A DNA stretch of 64,000 nt from Amborella trichopoda (GCF_000471905.2 NW_006498608.1:5132116-5196115), one strand, 5' to 3'; counted from the first letter of the stretch, positions 12,897-26,346 are shown. Made by a program: numbers and translations. Notes: generated from the letters alone by a model not told the origin.

Positions 12897-13630
12897 TTTT
12901 CCCAAGGAAATTTTTATTTTATTTTCTTAAACATAGTGGTTGATAGTATTATTTGAAAAGGTCAAAAGATTTCATTCTCCGAGCAGTAGTATATTTTTTA
13001 TTTCCTCCCTCAAGCAAATCCACTCTAGGAATAATTTTAGGATTCCAAATTTTGAGATGTAATCTCTTCAACCTATAGATTAACGTCAATAAAAAAATAT
13101 TTTCAAATTTCACTCTCTATAGACTTGAAAAAAAACAACATTAAGAAATAGTGCAATTTTTATGAGATGAGATACTAAGTGTTTGAAAACTCAAAATTCA
13201 ATTTTTTTTATTTTGAAAGCAATTATCAAGTAATGCTTAGGCGGTTCCCAAAATTTTAGATTGACATGTCTCCCAAGTAAATCTCCTGACCGAGGTAGTA
13301 TGTGCACAATACATGCTCCCATGGAAGCATACTATGCATGCCCTTTGGAAGATACCAAATATAACAAAATTTAGAACCGCTCGGTGCCACTTTTTATTTC
13401 TTATATTTCTGCATTTTTCATTTTTTTTTTTACCATATTCCTATATACAAGTTTTTCCCGGGCTCCAAATGAATAATTTGGTCTCAGTCACCACTTATTG
13501 TTTTCTTTAAGGAGATATGATTCTCTTTTTGAAGGAAAAGTTAATTAACAGAAATGTGCCAAAAGAAGTAGTGTCCTCTCTTTTTCCTAATTTCCTTCCC
13601 TCTTCAAAACCTTTAGTTGCCCTTGTCTAT

Positions 13631-13984
13631 AGGGTGAAATTGCAACAAGGTGACGTTTTATACATGTAGTTTTCATGTCGAAAACATGCTTATAGCTTTA
13701 AAATCCATGTTCAACTCTAATTATGAAATTAAAATTTCAAAAACGATGTAAATCGAATAGATCTATAAGCACTTGAAAAATCTTGAAAATAGATGGTCCA
13801 AATAACTTGTTACAAGATGCATTATGTCTATGATTTGAATTTCTTTTCTTTTTTTTTATATTCATACATCTTGAGAATCTAGATGATCAATTGAAAGGTT
13901 TTCTAATTTTAGAGCACTCATTCCTACTAATTTTTGAGGTGTACCTTACTTTTATAATATGAGGCTGCAATCTTAGATAAACTA
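13631..13984. mobile_element. MITE-A copy 4
   Basis: Interior order is conserved with other copies: a TATAGCTTTAAAATCCATGT segment, AATTTCAAAAACGATGTA, TACAAGATGCATTATG, CATACATCTTGAG and GAGGTGTACCTTAC. The right end is AGGCTGCAATCTTAGATAAA. Confidence 0.65.
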
Positions 13985-14010
13985 CTCCTTATATAAGAGA
14001 AAGAGAGAGA

Positions 14011-14885
14011 GGCTTGTGTAAGGAAGATGAAGAGACTGGGGACCATATATTTCTTCATTGCTCAGTTAGTCATGGGTTATAAATGTGGGCCATGCAATGA
14101 GTTGAATGGTTTTTGTCTTTGCCTCTTAGACACACATAAATTATTGATCAGCTCACTCTTATGTCGTTGCCCAAAATAGGGTTAACTTTGTCCGAGATTA
14201 TTTGCATGGCTCTTCTTTGGGAGCTTTAATTGGAGAGAAATAAGCCGAACTTTGAAGGGGTGAGCCCAGTTTTAGTTCAATTAAAGGATAAGATCCTTCA
14301 CAATGTATAGTTTTGTTTTTTCAATATAAAGGTAGTTTTGGTTTTTCAATATAAAGGAAGGTTATGGCGTGTGTAAGATGGATATCATTTTTAATTTGTC
14401 ATTTGGTTCAACAATCTTTGGTGAAGGTTAGACCTGCCAGTATATAGATGTGTTAAGCTTAACTTCAATGGAAGTTCTCTTGAGAATCCAGAACCTATCG
14501 GAATTGGAAGAGCGGTTAGGTATTCCTTGGGAGTGGAGATTTTCACATATTTTGGGTTGTGTGGTGTAGCGACAGCCAAAAATGCAAAGATCGGTGTGCT
14601 AATTATGGTTGAATGGTAGATGATGATTCCTTAAATATGATTAATTAGAGCACTGGGAAGCGTAGGACTCTATGGAGTTTAAAAAAGTTTTGGATGGAAG
14701 CTTTGGATATTTGTTACCATCAAGTAGTGGTCTTTACCCAAATTTATAAGGAGGCAAATGATAAGGCAAATTTTTTGACTAAAAATAGGGCGTTATCCGA
14801 CCAATTGCTTGTTTTTTCTTCTTCCCCTTTGTAACATAGTTGTTTTCAGTTATTAATAAAATTTTGTGCTCTTGTCAAAAGAGAA
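14011..14885 (+). pseudogene. LINE (L1-type) 3' fragment: zinc finger plus RNase H remnants
   Basis: This is the decayed 3' part of a plant LINE ORF2, broken by stops and frame changes. In order I see a zf-RVT-like piece (LCKEDEETGDHIFLHC, from 14011), a linker resembling NKPNFEGVSP near 14247, an RNase H start (CVKLNFNGSSLENPEPIGIG, near 14450), and the end-of-domain motif EANDKANFLTKN near 14755. TTAATAAAATTTTGTGCTCTTGTC follows, typical of the 3' UTR end of these elements. The reverse transcriptase and endonuclease parts are missing, as in 5'-truncated insertions. A second, separately inserted fragment of the same type lies at 61.8-62.5 kb. Confidence 0.75.
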
Positions 14886-15556
14886 AAGGAGAGACGGATC
14901 AACACAGGAGACAAAGCTACAATGAGTAATAGCAACTCAACTACTTTGGCTGATGCACGCATGCTGGTCATTAATATTCACTTTTCTTTCTTTCACATTG
15001 AGGAGGCAAGCCTCTCTCTCTCGAATTGCTGGGGTTTCAAACCTTCCCTTTTCAATTTCAACATTCTAGATGAGAGTTTTTCTATTTGTTTTTTTGCTGA
15101 CATACTTATTATGTGAAAATTTGTTTCTTTTTTTTATATTTTATTTTGATTTTTTAAAATCTTTAGACCATATATACTGAGATCGTTATTTTTGGTACAA
15201 ACAAGTATAAACAATCTTTAGCTATCAAATGTAAAATTCGATGAGTTGAATATGCATAAAGTTTGTTTTTTGGATAAATAATGATTTACTTTCCACTGTT
15301 GAATTTCACATTTAACGGCTCGGAGTGTGTTTTACCTTTATAAACCTAGGTAAATAATCTCATGGAATACACTCAAGCCCAAGCCCGATTCCCAAAAGTG
15401 TACCCAAAGAGTAGAATTTGCATCATGTTCTTTTAAGGCCAAAAATTGAAGAAGAAAATGGAACAAAATTTTTAGAATTAGCCACTCAGTTTTTAGTCAT
15501 GATAATGACACTTCTTTCTCACAAGCCACAAAGTTGTTTTTTTCATAAGCTCATGC

Positions 15557-15642
15557 ATTACAATTCGCCTTTTGCAAGAGTTCTTAAATGTAATGGGGAA
15601 TTACAATTCGCCTTTTGCAAGAGTTCTTAAATGTAATGGGCA
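15557..15642. repeat. 43-bp tandem duplication
   Basis: Two adjacent 43-bp copies containing CAATTCGCCTTTTGCAAGAG and AAATGTAATGGG. They differ only at the last positions. Confidence 0.9.
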
Positions 15643-16239
15643 AAAACAGAAGCTTGGTGTACAAGTTCCTAAAATCAAAATGAAGGATCCATGTCACCAC
15701 ATTACGCAATTAAAAAACAAGATGGATAATATTTAGAAGTTTTAAAATTAAAATAAAAAATTAGATTCGAATTCGGACAACTGAACGTATGCCAATGACC
15801 ACACTCAAGTAAAAAAAATAAAAAATTTCTCACACACCAAGTTGTCGGATTTGGCATTTAACGACTGAGTGATTGCGACCGCTTAACATTAAAGGTAAAT
15901 GGACTTAGTCTGCAATCTCAATTAATGAGATGTTATACAATGTAATCCCAATTTAAAAAATTTTAAAATTGTTTTTTTTTTTTTTAATTATTTAGTGAGA
16001 AAGACAGGTCCCTACCTATTTTTTAAAATAGTTCGGGAGTTAGTTCTTTTAAAGATGTTGTGTAAATGGGAAAAAAAAAAACCAAAAAAGTTATACCGAT
16101 AACTTTCTCACTTTCCAAATTGAAAAGGAGGGTGCTCCCTCGTAGGATTACTTTCCTTAATAGGAAAATGACTCTATTTTAAGGTGCATGCGCATGGGGG
16201 AGAATCTTGCCTAAGCACGCTATCTCCTTAAATATAACG

Positions 16240-16640
16240 TGTACAATAACAATATCCTTTGAATGTGCATAGCTTACTCCCGCCGGAGCACACTATGCAA
16301 TTACTTTGATTGGCAAAGGCCTACATAGAAAACTTTTTTCTGGTGTAAAATTTTGTGATCTATTTAAGACCACATGAGTATTCGTTGAAAAAAAAAGAAT
16401 TTTGAGTTCCTAAATACTTATATCTAACAGTCAAGAAATTGGACAATATTCATTTAGGATATTATTATTTTTAGTCACTGTGTGTATGTGGAAAAGTTAC
16501 TCGTGAAAGTTGGTCGTTTGAGGAGGTTACATGCCCAAAATTTGTGGTCATGAGAATACTCCTAAGTAGGGTTTTACTTGAGGGTTTGAATGACCAATGC
16601 ACTCCTGCGGGAGCATACAACCTTTTGGCAAATCTTTTTA
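16240..16640. repeat. Dispersed repeat MITE-C copy
   Basis: It is bounded by CTCCCGCCGGAGCACACTAT on the left and CACTCCTGCGGGAGCATAC on the right, which are inverted relative to each other. Shared interior words (CTAAATACTTATATCTAA, AGGTTACATGCCCAAAATTT) recur at 24.41-24.72 and 54.70-55.00 kb, so this is a third inverted-repeat family. The limits are approximate. Confidence 0.5.
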
Positions 16641-16709
16641 GGAGATAGATCAAGACAAAATTAGGCATGTTAATCAAAGTAGTTCCTAGTGCTAAATAAG
16701 GAAAACGTT

Positions 16710-17081
16710 TATATAAGGGTGAGGCCCTAGGCCATCAAATTAAGGTGTACGGCATAATTTCATTGGAAGATATTGTTTTGATGCTTAAAAACCCTCAATT
16801 TGTTCATCTCCACCTCAAGATATATGGACATGAAAAAAAATAGATTTCAGGACTCGGAAATAATGCATCTTATAATATATTATCTAGATCGTCAATTTTC
16901 AATATTTTCAAGTGTTCATAGATATGTTCGATCTACACTGTTTTTTGAATATTTACAATTAAAGATAAAAATGAATTTTCAGGCCATCAAAAAGATTTCT
17001 GATATTGAAATAACATATTTTAACATTAAACAAGGGTGCGCCTTTACTTTGATTGTTTAGGGCTTCAGCCTTATACAAACT
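16710..17081. mobile_element. MITE-A copy 5 (well preserved)
   Basis: The left end TATATAAGGGTGAGGCCCTA and the right end TTTAGGGCTTCAGCCTTATA form terminal inverted repeats. The interior has CACCTCAAGATATATGGACA and GTTCATAGATATGTTCGATC. It is immediately followed by a different inverted-repeat element at 17089. Confidence 0.75.
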
Positions 17082-17088
17082 ACACCCA

Positions 17089-17338
17089 AAAAGAAGATTG
17101 TTTGAGCATTTACTTTTTGGGTTAGGTGAGATGGATTCAAATCTTGGATGTTAGTGTGATATAAGTTAATCCAACAAGCCAAGAGGACTGGGATTATTAG
17201 TTTTTTACTTTCAAATTTCCCAGGAAAAAAAATATGCTTCAAGTGTTTGTACAATTAGTGATATGCTTTATTTAAGGAGACTATGATTTGAATCCATCTC
17301 ACCTAATCCAAAAAGTAATTGTTCAAACAATCTCCTTT
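17089..17338. mobile_element. 250-bp MITE with about 50-bp inverted ends
   Basis: The left arm (from 17089) contains GATTGTTTGAGCATTTACTT then GGTGAGATGGATTCAAATC. The right arm (17283-17335) is its reverse complement with few changes (GATTTGAATCCATCTCACC then CAAACAATCTCC). About 140 bp separate the arms. The transcript could fold into a long hairpin. No coding frame. Confidence 0.75.
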
Positions 17339-17339
17339 T

Positions 17340-20300
17340 TTTCTTTAAATAATCTTAAATTATGATTACCCAAACAAGCACAACCACATTGCACAAACTT
17401 GAAGGCAAAATTTGACTAAACTACTTTTTTATAATCCTATACCAGCAAAAAATTGGCTACCATACCTGTAATTTATCTAAAGACATCCTCTATCTTCCAA
17501 TGAAACTTTGACATTGCCAAAGGTCTCCATGTTATAAAAAACCTTGACCCAGTTAATTGTTGTGCTCAATGGTTTGAGAGCAATAGGTTTGATTTAGGCT
17601 TCATAACACAGTTTCAAGACGATAGCTTTTGAGGGTCCAAAATCATAGATTGGCTCTTTTATTAGCAAGATAGAGTTAATGGTGACATGAGCTTTAGGGC
17701 TAGGATTTGAGAGGTTTGAGCAATGGTGAGCCTAAGGGATTCATTTGAAGTGATGGGGTTGACCTTTTCTTTTTCCCTTCTTTTCTTGCTTTTGTTCACA
17801 AGTGAGAAAAGAAATGGCTGGAGCTTGGGGCTTTGGCTTTAAATAGAGAAGGTGAATTGACCACTAAAAGCCTCTTCTACTGTTTGCCTTTTCTTTGCTC
17901 TTTCACATGGGTAAGTGGGGACTGAATGGTTGGACCCTAGTGTTGTGAATTGACCCCCCAAAAGGCTTGGACACTGAGCCAAGAGGCCCCTGTTTCAATT
18001 TCAATGCTACATGCATTCACTGTTGTGTTGAAAATTCCTCATTTTTCTAAAAGCAAGACAAATCTCCAAACCGGCTAGGACATGGTTCCTAGCTAAAGAA
18101 AGGTGAACTTTCTAAAAGATTGAGAACTCAAAAAGAAGAGGTTGCAAGCAAAATGGGACAAACATGCAGTTGTATGAACCTACTTGTGGAGACATGGCCA
18201 CAAACTATCCGGAATGTCAACTCGAATTACTTCAAGAAGTGTTTCAAAAATTAGGAGCAAGTTTCCACTCAGTAAGGTCCAAGTCCAATTTCATGTGCCC
18301 ACGCCGACTTGGGCGATTCGGAGTCAGACCAGACTATATTTCACAAATGAAATTTAATGGATAACGAGGGGATTAGGGTGATTACAAAATTTTTCGACCA
18401 GGAATAACCAACACCCAGATCTGATCCAATTCAGTGATTCCCAAGTCGGACGAGTGATTTCTGAAATACCCTGATTTCAAGGAGAGTGGCTCTGGAAAAG
18501 AAGGGCCAAATTGAACCAACAAAATGTTTTTAGAGGCAAATCCAAATTCTCGATTGAAACCTTGTACACAAACTTAGGGCCATCAATTTGATGAAAGGAC
18601 CCCCACAAACCTGAACGAAAAGTGAACCTTAGCTTGTCTCCATAAGGCAGCCCTAATAGGCCTCAAAGGGTCAACCCTACATTCCAAATAGTGGTGCCTC
18701 TTCTTTTTTTGTCCTTTTTTTTTAGGTAAGTAAACAATTTGCAACTTATTGACCCCCCTACACAAGTGACGCTCATTTCAAATAGCGGTGCCTTGTCAAC
18801 TTATGCCTCTCATTTCCAAAATAATATCCACTACAAATTGCACACTTAGTGGCCAACTTTTCTTCTCATTTCTTCTTATACATGTAAGTTGGCCAATGCT
18901 TATTATATGAGAGAGAGATGAGGTTTTAGTCAACTATGAATGAGGTCTTGAAAGCCTTGTGACAAGGGCGGCATGAACTTTCAATGCCCAAAAAATCTTT
19001 ATTTCAACAAAATTATTTAGAAAAACTCTAAATAAACAAAATTAAAAAATTTGGGCTCTTAGTAGAGCCAAAAGATGAGTCAAAACCCTATTACATTATT
19101 CCACACTTCGGGTCGTTTACCTTATGTAAAATAAACCAAGAAAAGAAAAAGAAAATTGAAAATATAAATAATTAAGGCATGAACCCGTGATGTGTAAAGG
19201 GACTAAAATTTCAAAACCCTAAAATATTGTTTAATGAACATGAATCACTCCGTTTCTAGCGGGTAACGTGACTTCTTCTCCAAAAATAAAAAATAAAAAA
19301 TAAAAAAAATGCATGCACTCGTGTGACTTATTGAATGTATGGCTCGGTTAGTAGGTGGGTGTATCATTTGGATGGAGATGGACGGTCGAGATTAGACTTA
19401 TTGGAAATGAACTGATGAAATACTTGGTCTAAGTTTCATGTGAATTTACGTGGAATTCAATCAATTTTATAGGCACCATGTTGGGGTTGGAGAAGGAATC
19501 AAGTTTAACTTTTGCCAGTTAAATTTAATATAATTATATAAAAGGATACAAACTATGGATAAGTTTCCAATAATGTTCGGAATTCATAATTCAAAATTCG
19601 ATGGTAAACTTGAGGTTTCCATTAATTCAGGCTTTGTGTAATTAGGTCTATTCTTTCATAAATATTACCAATTGCAATTTACCCATAATTTCACCAAAAT
19701 ATTAGTTTATGATATTTTTTTTAGATAAAATATTATTTTTATGAAACATAGATTATGAATACAATAAAAATATTTTTTTTGTATAAGATAATCACAATCA
19801 CTATTAGCCATTACTTGTAAGATTCAATCGCCATGCAATTTACGCTTGTTGAAGTACCAATTTGTGACATCCCTGGCCGCTTGATTTTAATGTGAGTGAT
19901 CTTATAGTCATAGTTCTTAAGAGTATCAGACCGACCAGTTCTTAAGAGTATCAAACCGACCAGTCGAACTGCCAATTGGTGCTTTGATATATTTGGTCCA
20001 AAGCTAAAACTAAATTTGGTTGAAAATTTACCATAATAATGTTTGACTAATTTTTTACTGGTTAGACCAGCTGGTTTTTTAACTAATTCAATTTAATTTT
20101 TATGCATTTCATATTTTAAAATCCTATTTTTATTTTTTTAACTTTGATCTACTTAGTTCGACTAGTGATCGGATTGGTTTTTACATGACTAAAACCCTCA
20201 ACGGTTCAGTAGCCGGTCTGTATACATAACATTCTTTATAGCATACAATAATTAAAGGATATGGTTTTTATGAGTCCTCAGCCTCATATGTAGAAATGGG

Positions 20301-21980
20301 GCCCCCTTAATAATCTATTTTTGAAATAGATTTTGACCCTAATTTATAGGAAATGTATAATCCTTAAAATGAAGATTATTAATGTGTAAAAGGAATATTT
20401 GAAATTTAAAATCATATTTTTTGAGGAAATATTGGAACCATAGGTATTACTTTCTATTTGGGGGGACCATCATTTACATCCATCTTTGGATGGATGATTT
20501 CTGCCTATCCATGTGCATATAACACTTTTTTATAATTAAGAGGTATTTTTTGTCCACTAAATGTGAAATCCAACATATTTAAAGTATGTTATAATATTCA
20601 AAAAAATTTATTTTGAATTTTATATAAAGTTAATAATACCTCTCCAACCTCCCAAATTCATGTCTAATAATGATTGTAATCTCTTTATACCAAAAACAAA
20701 AAACAAAAAATTTATGTCTAATAATGATTGTAACCTTTTTATACCAAAAAAAAAAAATAGTCTTGTATGGATTTCTATTTAAAAAAAAAATTAAAGATTA
20801 AAATGACTTTATTTAGCCTAAAATATTGTGACTTAGTAGGAATCAAATTAATCATTGGCATCACGATATTTAGGGACAAAATACTAGCCGAAATTCACTG
20901 AAACACAATCCATAATTTCGTTGAATCCTAACGGTCGATTCTGATGGGAATCTCTCTTTCTTAATCTTATGAGTGAGGCGTATCAATACCTGGGGGCTTT
21001 CCTCATATAGCATGCCAATCCTTAAAATAACAAAAATAATAAATTATTAATAATTGCTACAATTTTTTTTGGAAAAAACAATTTAAAATACCAATAAATT
21101 AATAATATAAATTGTCAATAATTTTTTTAATAAGATGACGGCGATGATTGAGAACCGTTAGGCAGTAGAGACGGCGAATAGAAGTTTCCCTGTAGAATGG
21201 ACCAAGCTGACGGCATTATTTAACGGAGACAAACTGACCGTTAGGCACTTTGCTGGGGTTGTAAGGGGCACATGGCCCAAAAATAGTCTTCATTTACCCT
21301 TCTGTAAAGGGGTATAAATAAGGGGGCTTATTTCTACACCCACATTTTAATAATCCACTTCAAAGTTTTTTTTTTTTCCCTTGGGCATTTACTAAAAAAA
21401 TAAAATGTGAGACTACTCAAAATTGCTCGAGTTGGCTTGACCAATGTCGAATGAAGGATCCCTCAATACCAAATAGCCCTGAACCTCTTTGGTTGTCTAG
21501 AACCAAGCAATTAAGTCCCTCCATAGTCGTAGATATATTATTTCATGAATTTTTATTATTTTGTTAGGTAGTTTTTTAAAGTTAAAAGCAGTGATCTGAC
21601 TCGGGAATCAATGATCCTAATTCATATCATTGGATATCTAAGTTATATCCAAATTCTTGTTGTTAAACCAAAATCAAAACATATAGGAAGCATGTTCTTT
21701 CTTTTTTTCGGTTTTTTTTTTCTTTCCTCTTTTTACTTTTTGTTCTTGATGTTCAATCCTTTTTTGGTGGATTATTAAAAATATAGGTGGCCAACTAGGC
21801 CCTTATAAATGAATAATCGCCATGAAGTAATTAAATTAATGCCCAATTATTTTAGTCAAAAGCGGGCATCATGGCACGCTCTTCAACACCTTTTTTTTGG
21901 AGTTCTTTTTCTTCAATTATATGACATTTTTAATAAAACATATATTATTAAATGGTGATAATTAAAAATGATGCAATTTT
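17340..21980. other. Intergenic, no gene supported
   Basis: AT-rich spacer. Around 17640-17960 the minus strand has a CTATTTAAAG box and a purine-rich run that look promoter-like but lead into no meaningful frame. Short open frames at 18.2-18.8 kb match no family I know. A decayed hAT-like segment with ACCGACCAGT/ACTGGTT words lies at 19.9-20.2 kb. Confidence 0.5.
19912..19961. repeat. 25-bp tandem duplication
   Basis: Two copies of a 25-bp unit (AGTTCTTAAGAGTATC..ACCGACC) with one mismatch. Confidence 0.85.
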
Positions 21981-21984
21981 TATG

Positions 21985-22325
21985 AGGTCTAGGTTTTATG
22001 AAAACAATGTAAAGCCTCACCTCAAATCCTCGTTTGGAAAGCAATTTGGGCATCATAAATCCCCATACTCTAAAATCAATTTTCAACATCAATTATGAAA
22101 TTTGAAGCTTAAAAAGAAAGGCAAATCTTGCGGATCCATAAATACTTATTTTTAAGGTGAAATAGACCGTCTATAAATGTGTTGCAATACACATTATTTT
22201 TAAAACTTGGAGTCTTTTTTTATTTTATTTTTTCCATTATCATAAGAGTCAAGAGATGAGTCGAAGGCTTTCTAACGTCATAACTATAAATTTTTGTGCC
22301 GTAGCCGTATCAAAACATTTTCCAA
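21985..22325. mobile_element. MITE-A divergent subfamily copy
   Basis: It shares TTTTATGAAAACAATGTAAA and GCCTCACCTCAAAT at one end with the copies at 42.6 and 52.9 kb, and the family's middle word order. It carries the diagnostic GGATCCATAAATACTT segment, where main-family copies read like GATCCGTTGATTT. Confidence 0.55.
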
Positions 22326-22552
22326 TTAAAAATGAGAAGTCAATAATATTGGTTATCAAAGTTACATCACCTTAATCTAACTTGTGAGTTGCCTATTGAT
22401 AGGGCCTGATTAAGATTTGGGTTAGTTACTTGATTTTATAGTTTTAGGGATTCCACATGCTTAGCCTTTTGTTTTCACAAGAATTATCCTTGGATTGAAA
22501 GGTCGGTGTCAAAATTAACTGCTAGAAATTGACCAATGGAAAAGGTCGAGAG

Positions 22553-22722
22553 ATTTTCTTCCCACATTTGGAGGAAACTTGTTAAAAAAAAAAAGAGATT
22601 TTCTTCCCACATTTGGAAGAAACTTGTAAAAAAAAAGACTTTTGAAACTTGGGAAGAAACTTGTAAAAAAAAAAGACTTTTGAAACTTGGGAAGAAACTT
22701 GTAAAAAAAAAAGACTTCTGAA
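22553..22722. repeat. Four-unit minisatellite
   Basis: About 40-bp units: two start GATTTTCTTCCCACATTTGG and two start GACTTTTGAAACTTGGGAAG. All end in GAAACTTGT plus an A9-A10 run. The open frames on both strands here are by-products of the array. Confidence 0.85.
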
Positions 22723-22865
22723 ATGTTAAGCAAAGATTTCTAATATCCAAACGGCCTACCAAATTTGGCTTGAGAGAGAGAGGTGCTTTAGATTGGGATG
22801 AGAGAGAGCGGGATATAAGAGGGGGGTATTTTTCTTGAGATCCTATGCTTTTGTTAAAGGGTGTG

Positions 22866-23241
22866 GTTTTTATAGGCTATGCCCTAAACAATCAAAGTAA
22901 GGTACAACTTCAAATAGTATTGAAAGATGCTGTTTTAGTACCTTAAATTTTTATGATGGCTTGAAAATGTATTTTCATATCTAATTATAAAATTTCAAGT
23001 TTAAAAAATTGTGTATCAAGCATATCTATGAACACTTGAAAATCTTGAAAATTAATGGTATAAATAATGCATTACAAGATGAAATATTTTCAAAACTTGA
23101 AGTCCATTTTTTTTTATGTTCATGTATATCAAGGTTGAGTTGAATGGATTTAACGGTATTTTTTGTATCGAAACAACTTCTTGTACTGAACGTTTTAGGT
23201 ACGCCTTAATTTTATTGCTTATGGCTTCACCCTTAGATAAA
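22866..23241. mobile_element. MITE-A copy 6
   Basis: The left end is TATAGGCTATGCCCTAAACA followed by ATCAAAGTAAGG. The right end is TTATGGCTTCACCCTTAGAT. Interior words GAACACTTGAAAATCTTGAA and ATTACAAGATGAAATATTTT match the other copies. Confidence 0.7.
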
Positions 23242-23243
23242 CA

Positions 23244-23307
23244 TTTTCTTTGGTTAAATCATTTGTTTTCTTTTCTTTGGTTAAATCATTTGTTTTCTTT
23301 TCTTTGG
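23244..23307. repeat. 27-bp tandem repeat (2.4 copies)
   Basis: Two perfect 27-bp copies of a unit containing CTTTGGTTAAATCATTTG, plus a partial third, right at the edge of the MITE-A copy. Confidence 0.9.
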
Positions 23308-24409
23308 GTAGGTAAAATGAAATTGTATGATATTTATTTAAAATAAATGACGAGAGTGGGATTTGAACCCACTCTTGTTTATTTGGTTATTAATTATAAA
23401 TAAATCAACTCCTGAGTTTGAATATAAGAGGGGAGACATGTGAGCAATTGCGATTGACAAGTTTTCGGCTTACAAGGGGGAGGAGGCATGTGGGGGGGCT
23501 GGTTGGCAAAAATTCTATCTTTTCTCTAGAAATACATATATTATTAATATAAATTTTAAATCATTTATGTCTAAATACTAATTGGACACATATACCATGC
23601 TCGGACGGCGGCGTACTGCCCTGTATTTGGGAGGAATTTTTTGTTTTTTTGGTTTGAAATTTTGGAAACTACCTAAGAATCAATAGATTACAATTGTCTT
23701 TTTTAAAAAGGTAAATTTTTGTGTTTTTGGGTACTTTGATCTCACCCTTAAAAAATTGGACGGTATTTGCTTGATTTTGATACAATATTTTGTTCTAGTA
23801 TATAGAGAGTTAAATTAGGGATTTTTTTTTGCTTTTCAAGTGAGGTTGTCTGTGGGTTGAAGAGGCTACATCATGGGATCCTAAAATTACCCATATATTG
23901 AATTTACTCGATGGACTCAATGGATGGTATACTCATGTCGGAGTATAAAATTCAAATTTACTTCTTCTTTTTTTTTAAGGTATAATATCCTCATAAACCA
24001 AAATTTATCAAGATTCCACATTTTCCAAATACCAAATTCGTTTATTTGAAAACAATACCTTTGAAACAGTGATTCAAAAATCACCTAGGATACATTTGGT
24101 ACACATGAAAATATTTGCGTGAAAAAACTCTTTCATCTTATTAGATGTGGGAGCTTTTTTCACGCTAGCTTATCCAAGCACTTTTTTCTACACCAATTGG
24201 TACACTTATCCGAGCACTTTTTTCTACACCAAGGTGTACACTTAAACTATATGAGGGAGCTTTATGCGTAAAATTTCTTTCGCAGAAGTATTTTCACGGA
24301 TAGCAAATGTGCCCAAGTCCGACTTGAAATAATCCAAGTGATCTCGGCAAACAAATATTGGTTCTAGCGAAACATATTCTATTTTTCAAACACTATCCAA
24401 AATTCTACA

Positions 24410-24720
24410 GAGCACATCTACCATGCTCCAACTGGAGCATACTATACTTACTCCCTTATGCAGAAGACTAACTTGGAGATTTTTTTTTATCCATAATTGT
24501 GGAAAACACTTAAAAGCCACCAGGTGATTATCTTCAAAAGAAAAACAAATTGAATTTTTGAGTTTTCTAATACTTAAATCTCACGCTCTAAAAATTGAAT
24601 GGTTGCAATTTACAAGGTTACATTTCTAAAATTTGGGATCCTAAAACTACTCTAAATTAGGTTTTGCCTGAGGAAGTCAATGGAGAGTATGCTCCTAGGG
24701 GGAATGAAATGTTCAGGAAC
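24410..24720. repeat. MITE-C copy
   Basis: It begins at CATGCTCCAACTGGAGCATA, holds CAGAAGACTAACTTGGAGAT and AGGTTACATTTCTAAAATTT, and ends near GGAGAGTATGCTCC, inverted relative to the start. Same order as at 54.70-55.00 kb. Confidence 0.55.
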
Positions 24721-26300
24721 CCTAAACATATTAACCGCTCAAATATTTTTAGAAAAATAAAAAGATAAAAATTAACTTTTATTTCCTTTTTCATTTTATT
24801 TAGGTCCATTGCGGTATCATTTAACCGAAATTTGGACGACATTTTGGAGGCTTTTCGGATGTGCATCACCTTACCGGTGACACCGGCAATAACCGGTCGC
24901 AAAGGCCCCGAAATCGAACGGTTGTATGATGGTGGCTTAAACGTTGAACAAGTCTTAAAGAATTAAACGGCCGATGCTTTCCAATCGTTGTCTAAGGGGA
25001 GGACTGCCGCTCCATTATTGTGGAAGCCGCTCGTGCTTTAAATCTAAGACTTTGTACTTTCTGGGTCCGACCTTTCCCGTGTGAAATACGGTTAGCAAGC
25101 GGTTAAGTAAGGACAAATTACTGATATAACCCCCAAAAATTCACAATTGCAGTTCTACTCATGGGATATCATTTGCACAATTAATTAATAAAACGCCATT
25201 TTGTTCACTATAGCCTCTTTATTGTTTTGTTCTTTTTTTTTAAAAAAGAAAATTTGTGTTGGGTTATTTTTCTCATGGATATTTTTATGAGGTTGAGAAT
25301 GTTTTTCACCAGGAAAAACCTTAACAAATCTTTGAAATATTGAGTTAAATCACATAAATAGGCAAAATTAATTTTTGGTATTTTTCATTACTTTTGGCAA
25401 TTGTCCTTTATTGCCATATTTAAGGGGTGTTCATTTTTTATTTTTTTTTGGTAAATAAGGGGTGCTCATTAACGCATAATTTTTAGACTATATTTAATTA
25501 AATTCTCGATTTTTAAGGGTTAGTGGTAAAGTGCCTTAATTAACCATCATTGTTTTATTTGTTATTTTGGATGGTTAATTGCTTCCAACAATACCCCAAA
25601 GTGAATGTCAAGTTTTTTTTCTTTGATGAGGTTTGACTTTTTTTCCTCTATTGTATTTTCCTAAATTACCTATTAATTAAGAGAAACTATGACACCTAAC
25701 ATTTGGAATTTTGAACTAGTTAACATCGATGCTCTTGATCTAATTTATAATATCACGTCATGTTTAATCAAATGTAAATAACAACAAATGATACATCAAA
25801 TAAGGTTTTGAAATTTATCGGATTTTTTGGTAAAATATTAAATGGTTCTACTTATAGAGATTATTTCGACAATTTTTTCCAACATCTAGTTAGTCGATTG
25901 CAACATAGAATGCAGATGAATGAGTTTTTTCCCACTAAATTCAAACCAAATTTAAAATTCTATATCTTATTATTTAATAATAGTGAATTTTATCATGAAA
26001 AAAGTATCAAAATGCATGCAACACATTAAGTGTCCAACATTTACCTATTTATTTTGATTTAATTCAAAAAATTTAATAGGTAAAAATAAGTAAAAGAGTT
26101 AAGTAGTAATAACTTAGGATAAATTTCTCATGTGAACTAGGATAGGAATCAAGATTCTTAGTTTATTGAGGGTAGAATAGGAATCACACATAAATATGTC
26201 CTCCATTCGTAGAAGCCTTTTCTTGGAAACCTGACCACCGGCGGTTGACTGTTGCAAAAGGTCGGCGTGGGTCCCACAATGGAACATCGTCCTCGCTACG
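24720..26300. other. Intergenic; CpG-richer island, no gene
   Basis: Positions 24840-25110 are clearly richer in CG dinucleotides than their surroundings (ACCGGTGACACCGG and similar words), but no frame on either strand resembles a protein. The rest is AT-rich spacer leading into the ATPase promoter. Confidence 0.45.
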
Positions 26301-26337
26301 TTACAGTGGGCGGAGAAACGATTCCCTAGGCCAACCG

Positions 26338-26346
26338 ACACGTGGC
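26338..26346 (+). promoter_or_regulatory. G-box / ABRE-like element
   Basis: ACACGTGGC, a canonical plant G-box with ABRE core, lies about 70 bp upstream of the TATA box of the H+-ATPase gene. bZIP and bHLH factors bind such boxes. Its role here is inferred from position only. Confidence 0.6.

Noticed and set aside
17640..17960. Promoter-like minus-strand segment (CTATTTAAAG, purine-rich leader)
   Set aside because: The ATGs that follow give only 3-14 codon frames; no exon or known small RNA could be recognised.
22484..22762. Several overlapping frames on both strands
   Set aside because: They are translations of the 40-bp minisatellite (Phe/Lys-rich), not genes.
23343..23372. GTGGGTTCAAATCCCAC on the minus strand, which looks like a tRNA T-arm
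   Set aside because: No matching acceptor stem, D-arm or anticodon arm could be found upstream on that strand. It is probably a chance or element-derived hairpin.
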